A DNA stretch of 37,192 nt, taken from Caldilineaceae bacterium SB0661_bin_32. GTDB lineage: Bacteria; Chloroflexota; Anaerolineae; Caldilineales; Caldilineaceae. This document shows, in pieces, positions 1-8,857 of this stretch. The notes beneath the pieces were generated by a model. The model was not told the DNA's origin, searched no databases, and saw nothing but the letters and a program-made list of their open reading frames with translations. Every line of letters begins with the position of its first letter. The stretch's first letter is position 1. Where the stretch lies: positions 1 to 37,192 of the forward strand of contig VXMH01000092.1 of the NCBI GenBank assembly GCA_009841235.1, in the 5' to 3' direction. Position numbers and translations under genes: made by a program.

Positions 1-42
1 TCCCCATCCACACCGCACTCTCCACCTCCCCCCTCAATCTAC

Positions 43-71
43 GGTAGGGGCAGGCCTTGTGCCTGCCCTCG
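43..71 (+). repeat. Dispersed hairpin repeat, copy A
   Basis: Copy of an intergenic repeat whose core is an 8-bp inverted repeat, GGGCAGGC and GCCTGCCC, around a CTTGT loop. The similarity to copy D (16745-16772) extends upstream to about position 9, through a 'cacaccgc.ctctcca' segment, giving a unit of about 63 bp. Downstream, the segment 'gtaggctc...ctatg...tgagaa.gcc' is also seen after copy E near 32006. It lies upstream of the dehydrogenase gene at 262 and is probably REP/MITE-like rather than regulatory for that gene. Confidence 0.75.
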
Positions 72-114
72 CGTAGGCTCCGTCTATGCGCCCTGAGAAT
101 GCCTCCCGGGGTCA

Positions 115-143
115 TTGACAGTTCGGGTCTACTTTAGTAACCT
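115..143 (+). promoter_or_regulatory. Weak candidate promoter for the 262-4733 gene run
   Basis: A perfect TTGACA -35 (115-120) is followed after 17 bp by TAACCT (138-143), which matches only 3 of 6 bases of the -10 consensus. It would give a leader of about 110 nt before the ATG at 262. No better promoter is visible in the first 261 bases. Confidence 0.3.
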
Positions 144-261
144 GCCATTGCTTGAAGGTGCCCGAAAGACATCTCTCTGTCCCATTCCCGGACATGTCGG
201 CGGGGCGAAAATCTTCCAGCGAAGGCGTTCCACGTGCTTCTCTAAGGAGGGCGGCTCCATC

Positions 262-1269
262 ATGAAGAGTAGTGTGCTCATCTGTACGGCCCAGCAGCAA
301 TTCTCGCTCCAGGAGTTCGATATTCCCAAGCTCGCCTCCTCGGACCTGCTGGTTCGCTGTGTCTGGTCCGGTGTCAGCGTAGGCACAGAGTTCGCCGTGA
401 TCCGCAACAAAATCAGCTATGGCCCCTACCCGATATGTACAGGCTACCAGGCCGTTGGCTGCGTGGAGGATGTCGGCGCCGCGGTAACGAAGTTCGATGT
501 TGGTGACAAGGTGTACTACCGCCGCAACTATATTCCTATGCGAGTCGACGGCCAGCCGGTAACGGTCTGTTCAGGCGCCCACGCCTCCTATGCTCTGATG
601 CCGGAGGATGCGGAGGTCGAACGTCTGCCCGAAGGAGTGGATGACGCTACGGGGGCGCTCTTTGTTATGCCTGCAGTTGGCTACAACGCCGTCGATATGG
701 CAGGCGTCCAGATGGGCGACGTTGTTGCATTTCACGCCGTTGGCCTTATCGGTCTGGGAGCGCTGGCAGCCGCGCATCTGCGCGGCGCCGTAACCATCGC
801 AATCGACCTCAATGCAAGTCGGCTGGAGATGGCTAAGGAGTTGGGGGCAACGCATACGATCAACGCCGAGGGCATGTCTCCGGGCGAGCTTACCGCGCGA
901 GTGCAGGAGATTCAACCGGGCGGCGCCGATGTAGTCTTTGAAGGAAGCGGTGTCCCCTCCTGCCTGGACCTCGCGTTCCCGCTGGCGCGCCTGCGGGGGA
1001 AGTTCGTTTTCCTTGGTCACTATGGAAAGGAGCCGGTCTCCTTCAACTACCTCGTGCCGCACGGCAAACAGCTTACCGCGTTCTTTCCCTGCAACGACGG
1101 GTTGGCTCCATGCCGGGAGGCGGTGCTGCGAAACATCGCTACGGGCGCCATCCCCTGGGAGAAGACGATTACACATCGGGTGGACGCCTCGGAGGCGCCG
1201 GAGCTGTATGCGAAGATCAACAGGGATGAACTGCCGGATCTTTTCGGCGCGGTGATTCGCTGGAGTTGA
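262..1269 (+). CDS. MDR-family (zinc-free type) alcohol dehydrogenase-like oxidoreductase
   Basis: Medium-chain dehydrogenase/reductase of 335 residues. The N-terminal GroES-like domain has SGVSVGTE (36-43) where zinc enzymes carry the catalytic-zinc GxCGSD motif, so the catalytic zinc is probably absent. The Rossmann fold has G-L-I-G-L-G at 161-166 and an acidic D182 after the second strand, favouring NAD(H). The frame stays open upstream to 115, but the ATG at 262 is chosen because AAGGAGG (244-250) lies 11 bases before it. It is the first gene of a plus-strand run with an epimerase, an MR/MLE enzyme, a DJ-1 protein and a HAD hydrolase, suggesting oxidation of a sugar-like or hydroxy acid compound. 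Substrate unknown. A second relative with the similar SxxSPGTE motif lies at 8858. Confidence 0.85.
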   Translation: MKSSVLICTAQQQFSLQEFDIPKLASSDLLVRCVWSGVSVGTEFAVIRNKISYGPYPICTGYQAVGCVEDVGAAVTKFDVGDKVYYRRNYIPMRVDGQPVTVCSGAHASYALMPEDAEVERLPEGVDDATGALFVMPAVGYNAVDMAGVQMGDVVAFHAVGLIGLGALAAAHLRGAVTIAIDLNASRLEMAKELGATHTINAEGMSPGELTARVQEIQPGGADVVFEGSGVPSCLDLAFPLARLRGKFVFLGHYGKEPVSFNYLVPHGKQLTAFFPCNDGLAPCREAVLRNIATGAIPWEKTITHRVDASEAPELYAKINRDELPDLFGAVIRWS

Positions 1270-1316
1270 CCTGCCGTTCACTGTAGAATCATATCCTCCG
1301 CAGAAGAATAGGGAAA

Positions 1317-2174
1317 ATGAGCAGAATTCTTATCACAGGTTCAAGTGGATTCATAGGAAGTGCGCTGGCAAAGTCGATTGCACGAAACGCGGCCTACGAG
1401 CTGGTCTGCCTTTCCCGTAGCCCGACCGGCGTGCCCGGTGCGACGAATCTGCAGGGCGATTTTTCGGACCCCAATGCGCTCCATTTGCTGGACCCCTTTG
1501 AAGGGATCGACATCCTGATTCATCTCGCCGCTGTGACGGGCGGGTGCACCGAGGAGGACGGTCTGCGCGTCAATGTCGCAGGGACCCACCGCCTTCTGCG
1601 CTACCTCATAGACCGCCGGTGCAGAAAGTTCGTCCTGGCAAGCTCCATCGCCGCCGTCGGAATGCAGTCGGTCGATTTCCGCCCTCTTCAGCTGCCCATG
1701 CCCGACGAACATCCCTGCCTGGACCGCGATGGCTACGGTTTCTCCAAGTACATGATGGAAGAGGTAACGAGATACCTGTCCAGGCAGAACGGGTCCCTGG
1801 ACTTTATCAATCTGCGGCTGGCCAGCATCGCCCCGGACGAACGTCAACTGGCGCCGGCCGAACCCGGACCCGTACCAATCTGGGGGATGGGGAAGATCTC
1901 GGTAATGTTTTTAAGTGATACCGTCCGCTGTCTGATGGCGGCGGCCGAGGCGCCGTTCAAACCCGGTGTGCGGACTCTCAATGCGGTTGGGAGCCAGGCC
2001 TGTACGGCCGTTCCAGTTCCGGAGCTGTTGCGCTCATGGTACGGCAGCGATGCCGACACGATCGACTTTTCCCACTATGAACAGCCCGGCCGCGAGAAGG
2101 ATCCCGTGTACGACATTTCAAGGATTCGGGAAGAGCTTGGTTTTGTGCCGCAACAGCCGATTCTGGGAGATTGA
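1317..2174 (+). CDS. NAD-dependent epimerase/dehydratase (extended SDR)
   Basis: Extended short-chain dehydrogenase of 285 residues. The nucleotide-binding motif is TGSSGFIG (G8, G11, G14) and the active site is Y140-G-F-S-K144 with S109/S110 upstream, so the catalytic Ser/Tyr/Lys set is complete. The family acts on nucleotide sugars, sugar lactones or hydroxy acids, and the C-terminal substrate half here does not point to one. It is 47 bp after the dehydrogenase and 6 bp before the next gene, so it is very probably co-transcribed with both. It is slightly short for the family (usually about 300-330). The true function may be uronate or sugar-acid oxidation or epimerisation, but this is inference from neighbours. 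Confidence 0.85.
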   Translation: MSRILITGSSGFIGSALAKSIARNAAYELVCLSRSPTGVPGATNLQGDFSDPNALHLLDPFEGIDILIHLAAVTGGCTEEDGLRVNVAGTHRLLRYLIDRRCRKFVLASSIAAVGMQSVDFRPLQLPMPDEHPCLDRDGYGFSKYMMEEVTRYLSRQNGSLDFINLRLASIAPDERQLAPAEPGPVPIWGMGKISVMFLSDTVRCLMAAAEAPFKPGVRTLNAVGSQACTAVPVPELLRSWYGSDADTIDFSHYEQPGREKDPVYDISRIREELGFVPQQPILGD

Positions 2175-2180
2175 GTTGCA

Positions 2181-3269
2181 ATGAAGATTACGCAGATTCG
2201 CACTGAACATTACCGGATCCCTCTGCCGGTCGTCCTCTCGGACTCTACGCACGGTGACATCTCCCACTTCGGACTTATCGTGACGCGTATCGGCACTGCC
2301 GCCGGCCTGGAAGGAATGGGGTATACCTACTGTGTCGGCGACATTGGCGGGTCTGCCATTCTGGCCCTGGTTCGCGACGACCTCGCGCCGTCCCTCATCG
2401 GCGAAGATGCCGGCCGCATAGAACGCCTGTGGGAACGCATGTGGTGGCACGTGCACTTTGTCGGGCGCGGTGGCGCGGCCTCATTTGCGCTGGCCGCCTT
2501 GGATATCGGTCTGTGGGATCTGCGCGGTAAAGCGCAAGAGGAACCTTGGTGGCGGCTGCTGGGAGGCCATGATCCCCGGGTCCCGGTCTACGCCGGCGGC
2601 ATTGACCTCCAGTTCTCATTGAACGCCCTGCTGAAACAGGCAGATGAATTTCAGGAGCAAGGCTTCCGCGCCATAAAAATGAAAGTTGGCCGCGATCAAC
2701 TTTCAGAAGATGTCGAACGAGTGGCAGCGATGCGCAGCCACCTGGGGGCGGACTTTCCCCTCATGGCCGACGCAAATATGCGCTGGCGGGTGGATGAGGC
2801 CATTCGCGCCGCCCGCGGCATGGCAGACTGCAATCTGTTCTGGCTGGAGGAACCGACCATTCCCGATGACGTGGCAGGCCATGCCCGCATCGCACGTGAA
2901 GGCGGTCTGCCTATCGCTACCGGAGAAAACTTCCATACCGTGTACGAGTTTCAGCAGATGATAGCCCGCGGCGCCATCTCCTTTCCTGAGCCGGATGTGG
3001 CCACCCTGGGGGGAGTTACGCCGTGGCTCAAAGTTGCCCATCTGGCCGAGGCCTGCAACCTGCCCGTAACCACGCACGGCGTCCACGACCTTCAGGTGCA
3101 TCTCCTGGCCGCGATTCCCAACAGTTCTTACCTGGAGGCGCACGGGTTTGGACTGGACCGCTTTATTCGGAACCCATTGCACATCGAAGAAGGGGTTGCT
3201 GTTGCGCCCGAGAGAGCCGGGCATGGCATTGAATTTGACTGGGATGCGCTTCAAGAGCACAGAGTCTGA
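2181..3269 (+). CDS. Mandelate racemase/muconate lactonizing enzyme family protein (enolase superfamily)
   Basis: A 362-residue enolase-superfamily protein with all expected catalytic groups of the mandelate racemase subgroup: the K166-M-K168 pair, metal ligands D197, E223 and E249, and the D272/H299 dyad. Members abstract the proton alpha to a carboxylate and act as sugar-acid dehydratases, racemases or cycloisomerases in the cytosol. An intact KxK plus His/Asp dyad fits an acid-sugar dehydratase or racemase best, but the substrate cannot be read from the sequence. It starts 6 bp after the epimerase stop and ends 17 bp before the DJ-1 gene, so it lies in the middle of the operon. A dehydratase next to an epimerase and an MDR dehydrogenase fits a sugar-acid breakdown route. 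Confidence 0.9.
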   Translation: MKITQIRTEHYRIPLPVVLSDSTHGDISHFGLIVTRIGTAAGLEGMGYTYCVGDIGGSAILALVRDDLAPSLIGEDAGRIERLWERMWWHVHFVGRGGAASFALAALDIGLWDLRGKAQEEPWWRLLGGHDPRVPVYAGGIDLQFSLNALLKQADEFQEQGFRAIKMKVGRDQLSEDVERVAAMRSHLGADFPLMADANMRWRVDEAIRAARGMADCNLFWLEEPTIPDDVAGHARIAREGGLPIATGENFHTVYEFQQMIARGAISFPEPDVATLGGVTPWLKVAHLAEACNLPVTTHGVHDLQVHLLAAIPNSSYLEAHGFGLDRFIRNPLHIEEGVAVAPERAGHGIEFDWDALQEHRV

Positions 3270-3286
3270 TTGGAGAAAACGATAAA

Positions 3287-3904
3287 ATGGAAAAACTGAT
3301 TGAGGGAAAGTCTGTAGCGGTCCTCACGGCGCACGAGTTTGAGGATATCGAAGTGATGTACACAGTACTGCAACTAAGCCAGGCCGGCGCCGGCGTCGTG
3401 GTTGGCACGCTGCCGCAGACGGCCCTCGGCCACTTCCACGGGCGTCCTGCCTGGCCGGAAAAGCCCATTACCGGCAGGTTCGGGCACACGATTCCATTCG
3501 ACGTCCTTGCCGTAGGCAATCGATACTCGGTTCAAAGCATCTGGGAAATGAATCCTGAGGAGTTCGACGCGGCAGTGTTTCCCGGGGGACTCGCCCCTGA
3601 TTTCCTTCGCATCGATGACAAGACATTGGAGTTTGCTGCCGCCATCCACCGTTCAGGCAAGGTTTTGGCCGCCATCTGTCACGGACCCCAGGTGTTGATC
3701 TCGCTTGACCGCCGGAAGGGGACCGACAGCGTCGCCGGCCGCAACGTCACGGCCTACTGCGCGGTTACGGACGATCTGCTCAACGCCGGCGCGGTCTACC
3801 ATGATCTGCCGGCGATAACTGACGGCAACGTAGTTACCGGGCGCGTTCCCGATGACCTGCCCGAATTCTGCGACGCCATCATCGAAGCGCTGTCGCCATC
3901 CTGA
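3287..3904 (+). CDS. DJ-1/PfpI family protein
   Basis: A 205-residue class I glutamine amidotransferase-like fold of the DJ-1/PfpI family. The nucleophile elbow is A-I-C131-H-G-P, with the usual acidic residue near E19-E22 in the first helix region (E-F-E-D-I-E). Relatives are proteases, deglycases, glyoxalases or isocyanide hydratases, and the sequence does not separate these. It closes the tight part of the operon, 17 bp after the MR/MLE gene, and a 112-bp gap separates it from the HAD gene. A detoxifying or hydratase role on reactive carbonyl intermediates of the operon is possible but is only inference. Confidence 0.85.
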   Translation: MEKLIEGKSVAVLTAHEFEDIEVMYTVLQLSQAGAGVVVGTLPQTALGHFHGRPAWPEKPITGRFGHTIPFDVLAVGNRYSVQSIWEMNPEEFDAAVFPGGLAPDFLRIDDKTLEFAAAIHRSGKVLAAICHGPQVLISLDRRKGTDSVAGRNVTAYCAVTDDLLNAGAVYHDLPAITDGNVVTGRVPDDLPEFCDAIIEALSPS

Positions 3905-4016
3905 GGCGCGCTGCCGCCTGCCCAAGGAAAGATCTGTCGCTCAACATTGGCATCCTCCGGCTCAAGCGATTCCCTGTAGGGCAAGTCGTCCTACCTGATC
4001 AGCAACTGGAGAGACT

Positions 4017-4733
4017 ATGGATTTCTCAGAAGTTAAGGCTTTGACTTTCGACATTTTCGGAACGGTGGTGGACTGGAGGGGGTCTATCATCAGCGAAGGG
4101 GAAGATGTCTGGACAGATAAGGGCGTGGACGTAGACTGGCCTGAGTTTGCAGACAGTTGGCGGGGCGGTTACGGACCCTCCATGCAACGTGTACGGACCG
4201 GCGAACTTCCCTGGATGAACATCGACGCACTGCACCGCCTGATCCTGGACGATCTCCTGGAGCAATACCAGGTTGCCGGACTTTCTGAGGCCGATAAGGT
4301 ACAGTTGAACAAGGTATGGCACCGGCTGAATCCGTGGCCGGACGTTGCTTCCGGTCTCGCCCGCCTGCGAAAGCGGTTTATCGTGGCTGCCCTGTCCAAC
4401 GGCAATGTGGCCCTCTTGGTAAACATGGCCCGCCACGGCGGCCTCTGCTGGGACTGCGTTCTCTCCGCGGAGCTGGCGAGGCATTACAAGCCGGACCCCG
4501 AGGTCTACCAGACTGCGGCCGCGCTCCTCGGGCTGGAGCCCCACGAAGTCATGATGGTCGCCGCCCACAACGGAGATCTGAAGGGGTCGAAATTGGTCGG
4601 CTTCAGGACCGCATTTGTCCACAGGCCCAGGGAGTTTGGGCCAAACCAGACAACGGATCTGGCTTCGGACCCTTCAGTTGACGTGGCGGCCGCGGACTTC
4701 AATGATCTGGCAGACAAACTGCAATTGCCCTAG
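4017..4733 (+). CDS. HAD-superfamily hydrolase, haloacid dehalogenase type II-like
   Basis: HAD-like hydrolase of 238 residues. Motif I is F-D12-I-F-G-T with nucleophile D12 followed by V-D-W, typical of the L-2-haloacid dehalogenase subgroup. Motif II is A-L-S-N-G-N, the motif III lysine is in H-Y-K-P-D-P-E, and motif IV is V-A-A-H-N-G-D-L. The segment R-G-G-Y in the cap and H-R-P-R-E-F-G near the end are also typical. Family members release halide from 2-haloacids or hydrolyse small phosphoesters, and I cannot tell which applies here. GGAGAG sits just before the ATG. It is the last plus-strand gene of the group and converges on the ABC permease ending at 4865. Confidence 0.85.
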   Translation: MDFSEVKALTFDIFGTVVDWRGSIISEGEDVWTDKGVDVDWPEFADSWRGGYGPSMQRVRTGELPWMNIDALHRLILDDLLEQYQVAGLSEADKVQLNKVWHRLNPWPDVASGLARLRKRFIVAALSNGNVALLVNMARHGGLCWDCVLSAELARHYKPDPEVYQTAAALLGLEPHEVMMVAAHNGDLKGSKLVGFRTAFVHRPREFGPNQTTDLASDPSVDVAAADFNDLADKLQLP

Positions 4734-4864
4734 GGCAGGCGTTCTATTCTCGTTGAACTCTGGACGACCTTACCAAGGTGACAACGGAACCTGTTCGCCT
4801 GCATGGGATGACTTTACGCGCTGCGTCGGTCAAGGTAAAGCTGGAGGCGTTACGTTCGTTGCTG

Positions 4865-5749
4865 TCAGCCCTGCTGATGCCGGGGGTCGATGGCATCGCG
4901 CAGGCCGTCGCCGATGAAGTTGATGCTCAGGACCGTCAGCAGGATCATGACAGCCGGCGGAACCCAGATCCAGGGGCCGTCCTGGAGCACGTCCAGGCTG
5001 CGCGCAGATTCCAGCATGTTTCCCCAACTTGGGGTCGGGAGCGGTATCCCGACGCCGAGAAAGCTCAAACCAGCTTCCAGAAGTATGGCGCCGTTAACGT
5101 CGAACGTTATTGAGGCGAGTAAGGGAGCAACCACGTTGGGAAGCACGTGGGTGACGATTATCCGCCGGTTGCCTGAGCCCAGTGATCGAGAAGCCAGGAC
5201 AAACTGTTGTTCTCGCAGAGACAGCACCTGTCCGCGCACGAGCCGGGTGATTCCGGGCCAGCTGAAAATCCCTATCAGAAAGATGACGCTGGCAATGCTC
5301 TGCCCCAAATAGATGGCAGCCGTCAGGATGATCACGACGCGCGGGAAAGTCATCACGACGTCGGTAAAGCGCATGATTATCTGGTCGGTCATGCCGCGAT
5401 AGTAGCCGGATACTGATCCCAGAATGACGCCGATCACAGTCGAAATGGAGGCGGCCGCGAAGCCGACCGCGAGTGAGACGCGGCCGCCATAGAGAGTGCG
5501 GCTCCAGATGTCCCGTCCAACTCGATCGGTGCCCAGGAAGTGGGCCAGGCTTGGCGACTGGAATTTGTCAGGCAGATTGAGCTCGGCATAGTCATAGCGC
5601 CCGATCAGAGGGGCCGCGACTGTCGCCAGCAGTACGATTCCGAACAGGACAAGACCTGCCAAGGCCAAAGGGTGGCGGCGAAAGCGACGCCAGGCCTGGG
5701 CGGTCGGGGACTGTGAGTGGACTCTTCTCGGTCGAGCTTCTATCGACAT
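4865..5749 (-). CDS. ABC transporter permease, DppC/OppC-like
   Basis: Inner-membrane permease of a dipeptide/oligopeptide/nickel-type ABC importer, 294 residues. The first membrane segment follows the R-R-F-R-R-H-P-L OppC-N signature (about residues 21-45). The G-T-D-R-V-G-R-D-I-W stretch is characteristic of DppC proteins. The EAA-like cytoplasmic loop is A-S-R-S-L-G-S-G-N-R-R-I-I-V-T-H-V-L-P-N. It lies 81 bp downstream of the DppB-like gene in the same minus-strand operon as the binding protein at 6881-8539. No ATPase gene (DppD/DppF) follows: the next gene is convergent. Substrate unknown, as relatives carry peptides, nickel, sugars or opines. Confidence 0.92.
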   Translation of the reverse strand: MSIEARPRRVHSQSPTAQAWRRFRRHPLALAGLVLFGIVLLATVAAPLIGRYDYAELNLPDKFQSPSLAHFLGTDRVGRDIWSRTLYGGRVSLAVGFAAASISTVIGVILGSVSGYYRGMTDQIIMRFTDVVMTFPRVVIILTAAIYLGQSIASVIFLIGIFSWPGITRLVRGQVLSLREQQFVLASRSLGSGNRRIIVTHVLPNVVAPLLASITFDVNGAILLEAGLSFLGVGIPLPTPSWGNMLESARSLDVLQDGPWIWVPPAVMILLTVLSINFIGDGLRDAIDPRHQQG

Positions 5750-5830
5750 GTCAGCGATCTGATTGAGCAGCTGTCATCCTGCGATTCGATTCAAATGGGG
5801 CGAACACGATTCCTCGTCGGCCTCTCGACA

Positions 5831-6784
5831 TCAGGTATAGCGGATTCTCGGGTCGGCCACCGCGTAGGCCAGGTCCGTAATGAGATTCGCCGTCAGGACC
5901 ACCAGGGCCGTCACCAACATGATTCCCATCACCATGGGATAGTCCCTAGCCGCTACGGCATCGACCAGCAGCGCGCCCATCCCTGGCCAGCTGTAGATCG
6001 TCTCCGTAAACAGGGCGCCGGCAACCAGCGTAGGCAGACTTAGTCCTACCACGGTGACCACGGGAAGGAGGGCGTTGCGAAACACGTGCCGCCACGTGAC
6101 CACCGGGGGCTTCAACCCCTTGGCATTGGCAGTTCGAACATAGTCCTCCCCGCGTACTTCCAGAATGCTGAACCGGGTATAGCGCAAAAAGGTCGCCAGG
6201 TTGAAGATAGCGAGCGTGCCTGCCGGAAGCACGAGGTGATACAGAAGATCAAAGAGCGATTCCGGCTTTCCGATCGTGCGCATCCCCCCTGACGGGAACC
6301 ATCCCAGCTTCACCGAAAAGACGTACAGGCCAAAGATGCCGGCGATAAACGCCGGCATGGAAATGCCAACGAAAGAAAGGCCCGTAAAGGTAAAGTCCCA
6401 TATCGAGTACTGCCGCAGCCCAATGAAGATGCCGAGCGTAATGCCCACTACTATGCCAATTGCCAGGGCCGTTCCCATCAGCAAAAAGGTACGCCTCATT
6501 CGGACGGCCAGCACCTCGGCAACGTCGTCTCCATTCTTGAAACGGAAGCCGAGATCGCCCTGGGCGACCTGACCCAGCCATTTGACGTAGCGTACGGGAA
6601 GCGGGTCGTCGAGCCCGTATCGCTCGCGCACGAAATCCAGGTCCTCTTTTGTAATTCCGATCTCCTCGTTTACAAAGAAATCGACCGGGTCGCCGGGCGC
6701 CAGGTTGATCAGAAGATAGATGACCAGGGTCACCAGGAACAGGACCGGTATGTTTATCAGAACGCGGCGGAGGAAGTATTGCAT
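5831..6784 (-). CDS. ABC transporter permease, DppB/OppB-like
   Basis: First permease of the peptide-type ABC importer, 317 residues. It begins with an uncleaved membrane segment (M-Q-Y-F-L-R-R-V-L-I, residues 1-25), then the N-L-A-P-G-D-P-V and R-Y-G-L-D-D-P-L-P-V-R-Y segments that are signatures of DppB. The EAA loop is R-T-A-N-A-K-G-L with T-W-R-H-V-F-R-N-A-L-L-P-V. About six membrane segments are expected. It lies 96 bp after the binding-protein gene. The DppB and DppC proteins should form the heterodimeric channel, with cytoplasmic ATPases supplied from another locus. Confidence 0.93.
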   Translation of the reverse strand: MQYFLRRVLINIPVLFLVTLVIYLLINLAPGDPVDFFVNEEIGITKEDLDFVRERYGLDDPLPVRYVKWLGQVAQGDLGFRFKNGDDVAEVLAVRMRRTFLLMGTALAIGIVVGITLGIFIGLRQYSIWDFTFTGLSFVGISMPAFIAGIFGLYVFSVKLGWFPSGGMRTIGKPESLFDLLYHLVLPAGTLAIFNLATFLRYTRFSILEVRGEDYVRTANAKGLKPPVVTWRHVFRNALLPVVTVVGLSLPTLVAGALFTETIYSWPGMGALLVDAVAARDYPMVMGIMLVTALVVLTANLITDLAYAVADPRIRYT

Positions 6785-6880
6785 CGATGCGAGAGGCGGT
6801 GCGAAGAGAACCGAAGGAATTCGGAACGGAAACGCTGACGGCTCGAAGCATAGAGCCGTCAGCGTCGCCGCAGTCAGTCG

Positions 6881-8539
6881 TTACTTCATATTCCAGTCCT
6901 GGGAGCGGTCAACGTACGGGCCGCCGCCGGGAGCCGGGAAGTAGTGGAAGTCCTCAATGTCAACCGTAGCGATGCCGTAACGGGTGGAGACCCACCAGTA
7001 AGCGAAAGTGGCCTCTTCATTCTGATACTTGCAGAGCGCCGTGCGGGCAGCCCTGTACTCGTCTGCATTTTGCGCCGCGTTCATCGCCTCAAACAGGTCG
7101 ACGTAGTTCGGGTCTTCAAGCCCCCACTGGTTGTCTTCGACGTACCAGATCGGGCTGTAGGATGCCGGGCCGCCGCCCGCGCCGCGATAGGCGATGTTCC
7201 ACTCGGAAGCGTTGTCATCCACAACCGTGCGCCAGGTCGGCACGTCGAGGAACGTAGGATTGACGTTGACGCCGACGTCGGCCATGTTGGCCTGCATCAC
7301 CGTCAGAATGTCCTTCGCCAGCTGCGAGGTGTAGTAGGTGGGGATGTCCAGGTTGACGCCGTCGAGAGTGACGCCGTCCGCGGCGGCTTCGGCAAGAAGC
7401 TCACGGGCCTTCGCGGGATCGTACTCGTAGTAGTTGGCGTCTTCAGGCCAGAAGGTGGGATAGGGGTCCTGGCAGGGCGTCGCCTGTGCAGTCCCGTTGA
7501 ACACGTCGCTGATGATCGAGGCCCGGTCAATGCCGTACATGAAGGCCTGGCGAATACGCTTGTCCGACCACGGTTCGTTCAGGAAGTTGTAGTTGAACAT
7601 GTTGGTCACGAACGACGGGCCCGAGAAAATCTGGTAGTCCGGGTTGCCGGCGAAGCGGCTTGCCACGTCGGCGCTGACGTAAGTGAAGTCGATGTCCCCG
7701 CTTTCCAGCGCCAGCACCGCGGCCGTCTCGTCAACGAAGTAGCGGTTGATCAACTGGTCCAATTCAGGTACGCCGTCCCAGTAGAGTTCATTGGGCGCCA
7801 GCGTCATGAACTGGTCTTTTTCGTAGGAATCGAACTTGAACGGGCCGGTACCGACCGGATTGGTGAACCACCAGTCGGCGCTGAAAATCTCAGTCGGCTC
7901 GAAGTCGATGGCATGCTCCGGCAGTGCGTAGAAGCCGCGCACGGAGTCGTAGAACCGGGGATTCGATATCGAGAGCTCGATTTCGAGCGTCAGATCGTCA
8001 ACAACTCTGATTCCTGCGATCTCGTCGGCCTCGCCATCATTGTACTCAGTCCAACCAACTATCTGGTTGGGCTGACTGATGCCGAAATGGGTCACGGCCG
8101 CCATGGGCGCCGAAACGAATTCAGCGGTCCACTTCAGGTCGGAGGCGGTGAAATCCTCGCCATCATGCCATTTGACGCCTTCTCGCAGGTTGAATGTCCA
8201 AACGGTTGCGTCCTCGTTCGGCTCCCAGCTGACCGCCAGTGCGGCCTCGCTCGTGTGGTTGGAGAAGGTGGAGTCCATAATGATCAACGGCGTGAACATC
8301 TTGACGAACCAGACATTGCCCGCGCCGTTGTTGTAAAGTACGCCCTGGGGATCGCCGCCCGGCCCGACATCGAAGCCGCCGATCAGAACCTGCTCGACTT
8401 CGCCGTCATCTGAGGCCATCTGGTCTGCAGACGGCGCTGGCGCCTCTTCGGCAGCAGGCGCGGCGGCTGGGGCCGCGCAGGCAACCAGCAGTGCCAGGGA
8501 CAGAACGGTTACAAGACCCAAAATCTTGCTTCTGAACAT
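6881..8539 (-). CDS. ABC transporter substrate-binding lipoprotein, family 5 (peptide/nickel type)
   Basis: Extracytoplasmic solute-binding protein of 552 residues. It has a signal peptide with lipobox L-V-A-C (C21), then a low-complexity Ala/Pro/Glu linker (about residues 22-40) typical of Chloroflexota lipoproteins. The SBP_bac_5 region follows, with W-T-F-N-L-R-E-G-V-K-W-H-D-G, a diagnostic segment of the family. It captures the ligand for the DppB/DppC-like permeases encoded next. GGAGGAA (8543-8550 on the minus strand) gives a strong ribosome site, and a promoter is proposed at 8607-8636. First gene of a three-gene operon. Confidence 0.95.
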   Translation of the reverse strand: MFRSKILGLVTVLSLALLVACAAPAAAPAAEEAPAPSADQMASDDGEVEQVLIGGFDVGPGGDPQGVLYNNGAGNVWFVKMFTPLIIMDSTFSNHTSEAALAVSWEPNEDATVWTFNLREGVKWHDGEDFTASDLKWTAEFVSAPMAAVTHFGISQPNQIVGWTEYNDGEADEIAGIRVVDDLTLEIELSISNPRFYDSVRGFYALPEHAIDFEPTEIFSADWWFTNPVGTGPFKFDSYEKDQFMTLAPNELYWDGVPELDQLINRYFVDETAAVLALESGDIDFTYVSADVASRFAGNPDYQIFSGPSFVTNMFNYNFLNEPWSDKRIRQAFMYGIDRASIISDVFNGTAQATPCQDPYPTFWPEDANYYEYDPAKARELLAEAAADGVTLDGVNLDIPTYYTSQLAKDILTVMQANMADVGVNVNPTFLDVPTWRTVVDDNASEWNIAYRGAGGGPASYSPIWYVEDNQWGLEDPNYVDLFEAMNAAQNADEYRAARTALCKYQNEEATFAYWWVSTRYGIATVDIEDFHYFPAPGGGPYVDRSQDWNMK

Positions 8540-8606
8540 AGGTTCCTCCAGTAGGTTTGGGTTAGGAATGATATCCGAGACTATAGCCCCTTCTTGGAGC
8601 GGGTAG

Positions 8607-8636
8607 ATAATCGCACGCGGCAGCCGGAATTGTCAA
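8607..8636 (-). promoter_or_regulatory. Candidate promoter of the peptide-type ABC operon
   Basis: On the minus strand, a perfect TTGACA (8636-8631) is followed after 18 bp by GATTAT (8612-8607), which matches 4 of 6 consensus bases. Transcription would begin near 8600, giving a leader of about 60 nt before the ATG at 8539. Confidence 0.5.
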
Positions 8637-8700
8637 ATTCCGGGGCCTGTACTGCTGCATCCCAAGATGGAGGTAAACCGCCCTCCGCCTCAAAGCCCCC

Positions 8701-8728
8701 GTAGGGGCAGGCCTTGTGCCTGCCCTCG
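8701..8728 (+). repeat. Dispersed hairpin repeat, copy B
   Basis: Same core as copy A (8-bp arms around CTTGT), in the same orientation. The upstream flank 'accgccctcc..ctcaaa' also resembles the flanks of copies A and D. Located between divergent genes. Confidence 0.75.
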
Positions 8729-8768
8729 CCCGCCGCACGTAAACCATACTCTGCCACTCCGGTTTCTG

Positions 8769-8777
8769 TGATATACT
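8769..8777 (+). promoter_or_regulatory. Extended -10 candidate for the gene at 8858
   Basis: TGATATACT is a TGn-type extended -10 with TATACT at 8772-8777. No convincing -35 is seen at the right distance. The predicted leader is about 75 nt. Confidence 0.35.
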
Positions 8778-8857
8778 GGCTCTTTGGCGGCCAAATGACA
8801 CGTATCTCAAATCCGCTCCCCCCGTAAGTGAATGTCTGGAGACACAGAGGACCAATC

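Larger units (their letters stand above)
8540..8857. other. Divergent intergenic region (318 bp)
   Basis: Separates the minus-strand ABC operon from the plus-strand dehydrogenase gene. It holds the ABC operon promoter and ribosome site (8543-8636), one hairpin-repeat copy (8701-8728) and an extended -10 candidate for the plus-strand gene (8769-8777). Short open frames here, whose translations contain A-C-P-Y-G or similar strings, are readings of the repeat and are not genes. Confidence 0.7.

Noticed and set aside
6944..8413. Plus-strand open frame of 489 codons
   Set aside because: Lies wholly opposite the solute-binding lipoprotein gene and reads as a shadow frame without motifs.
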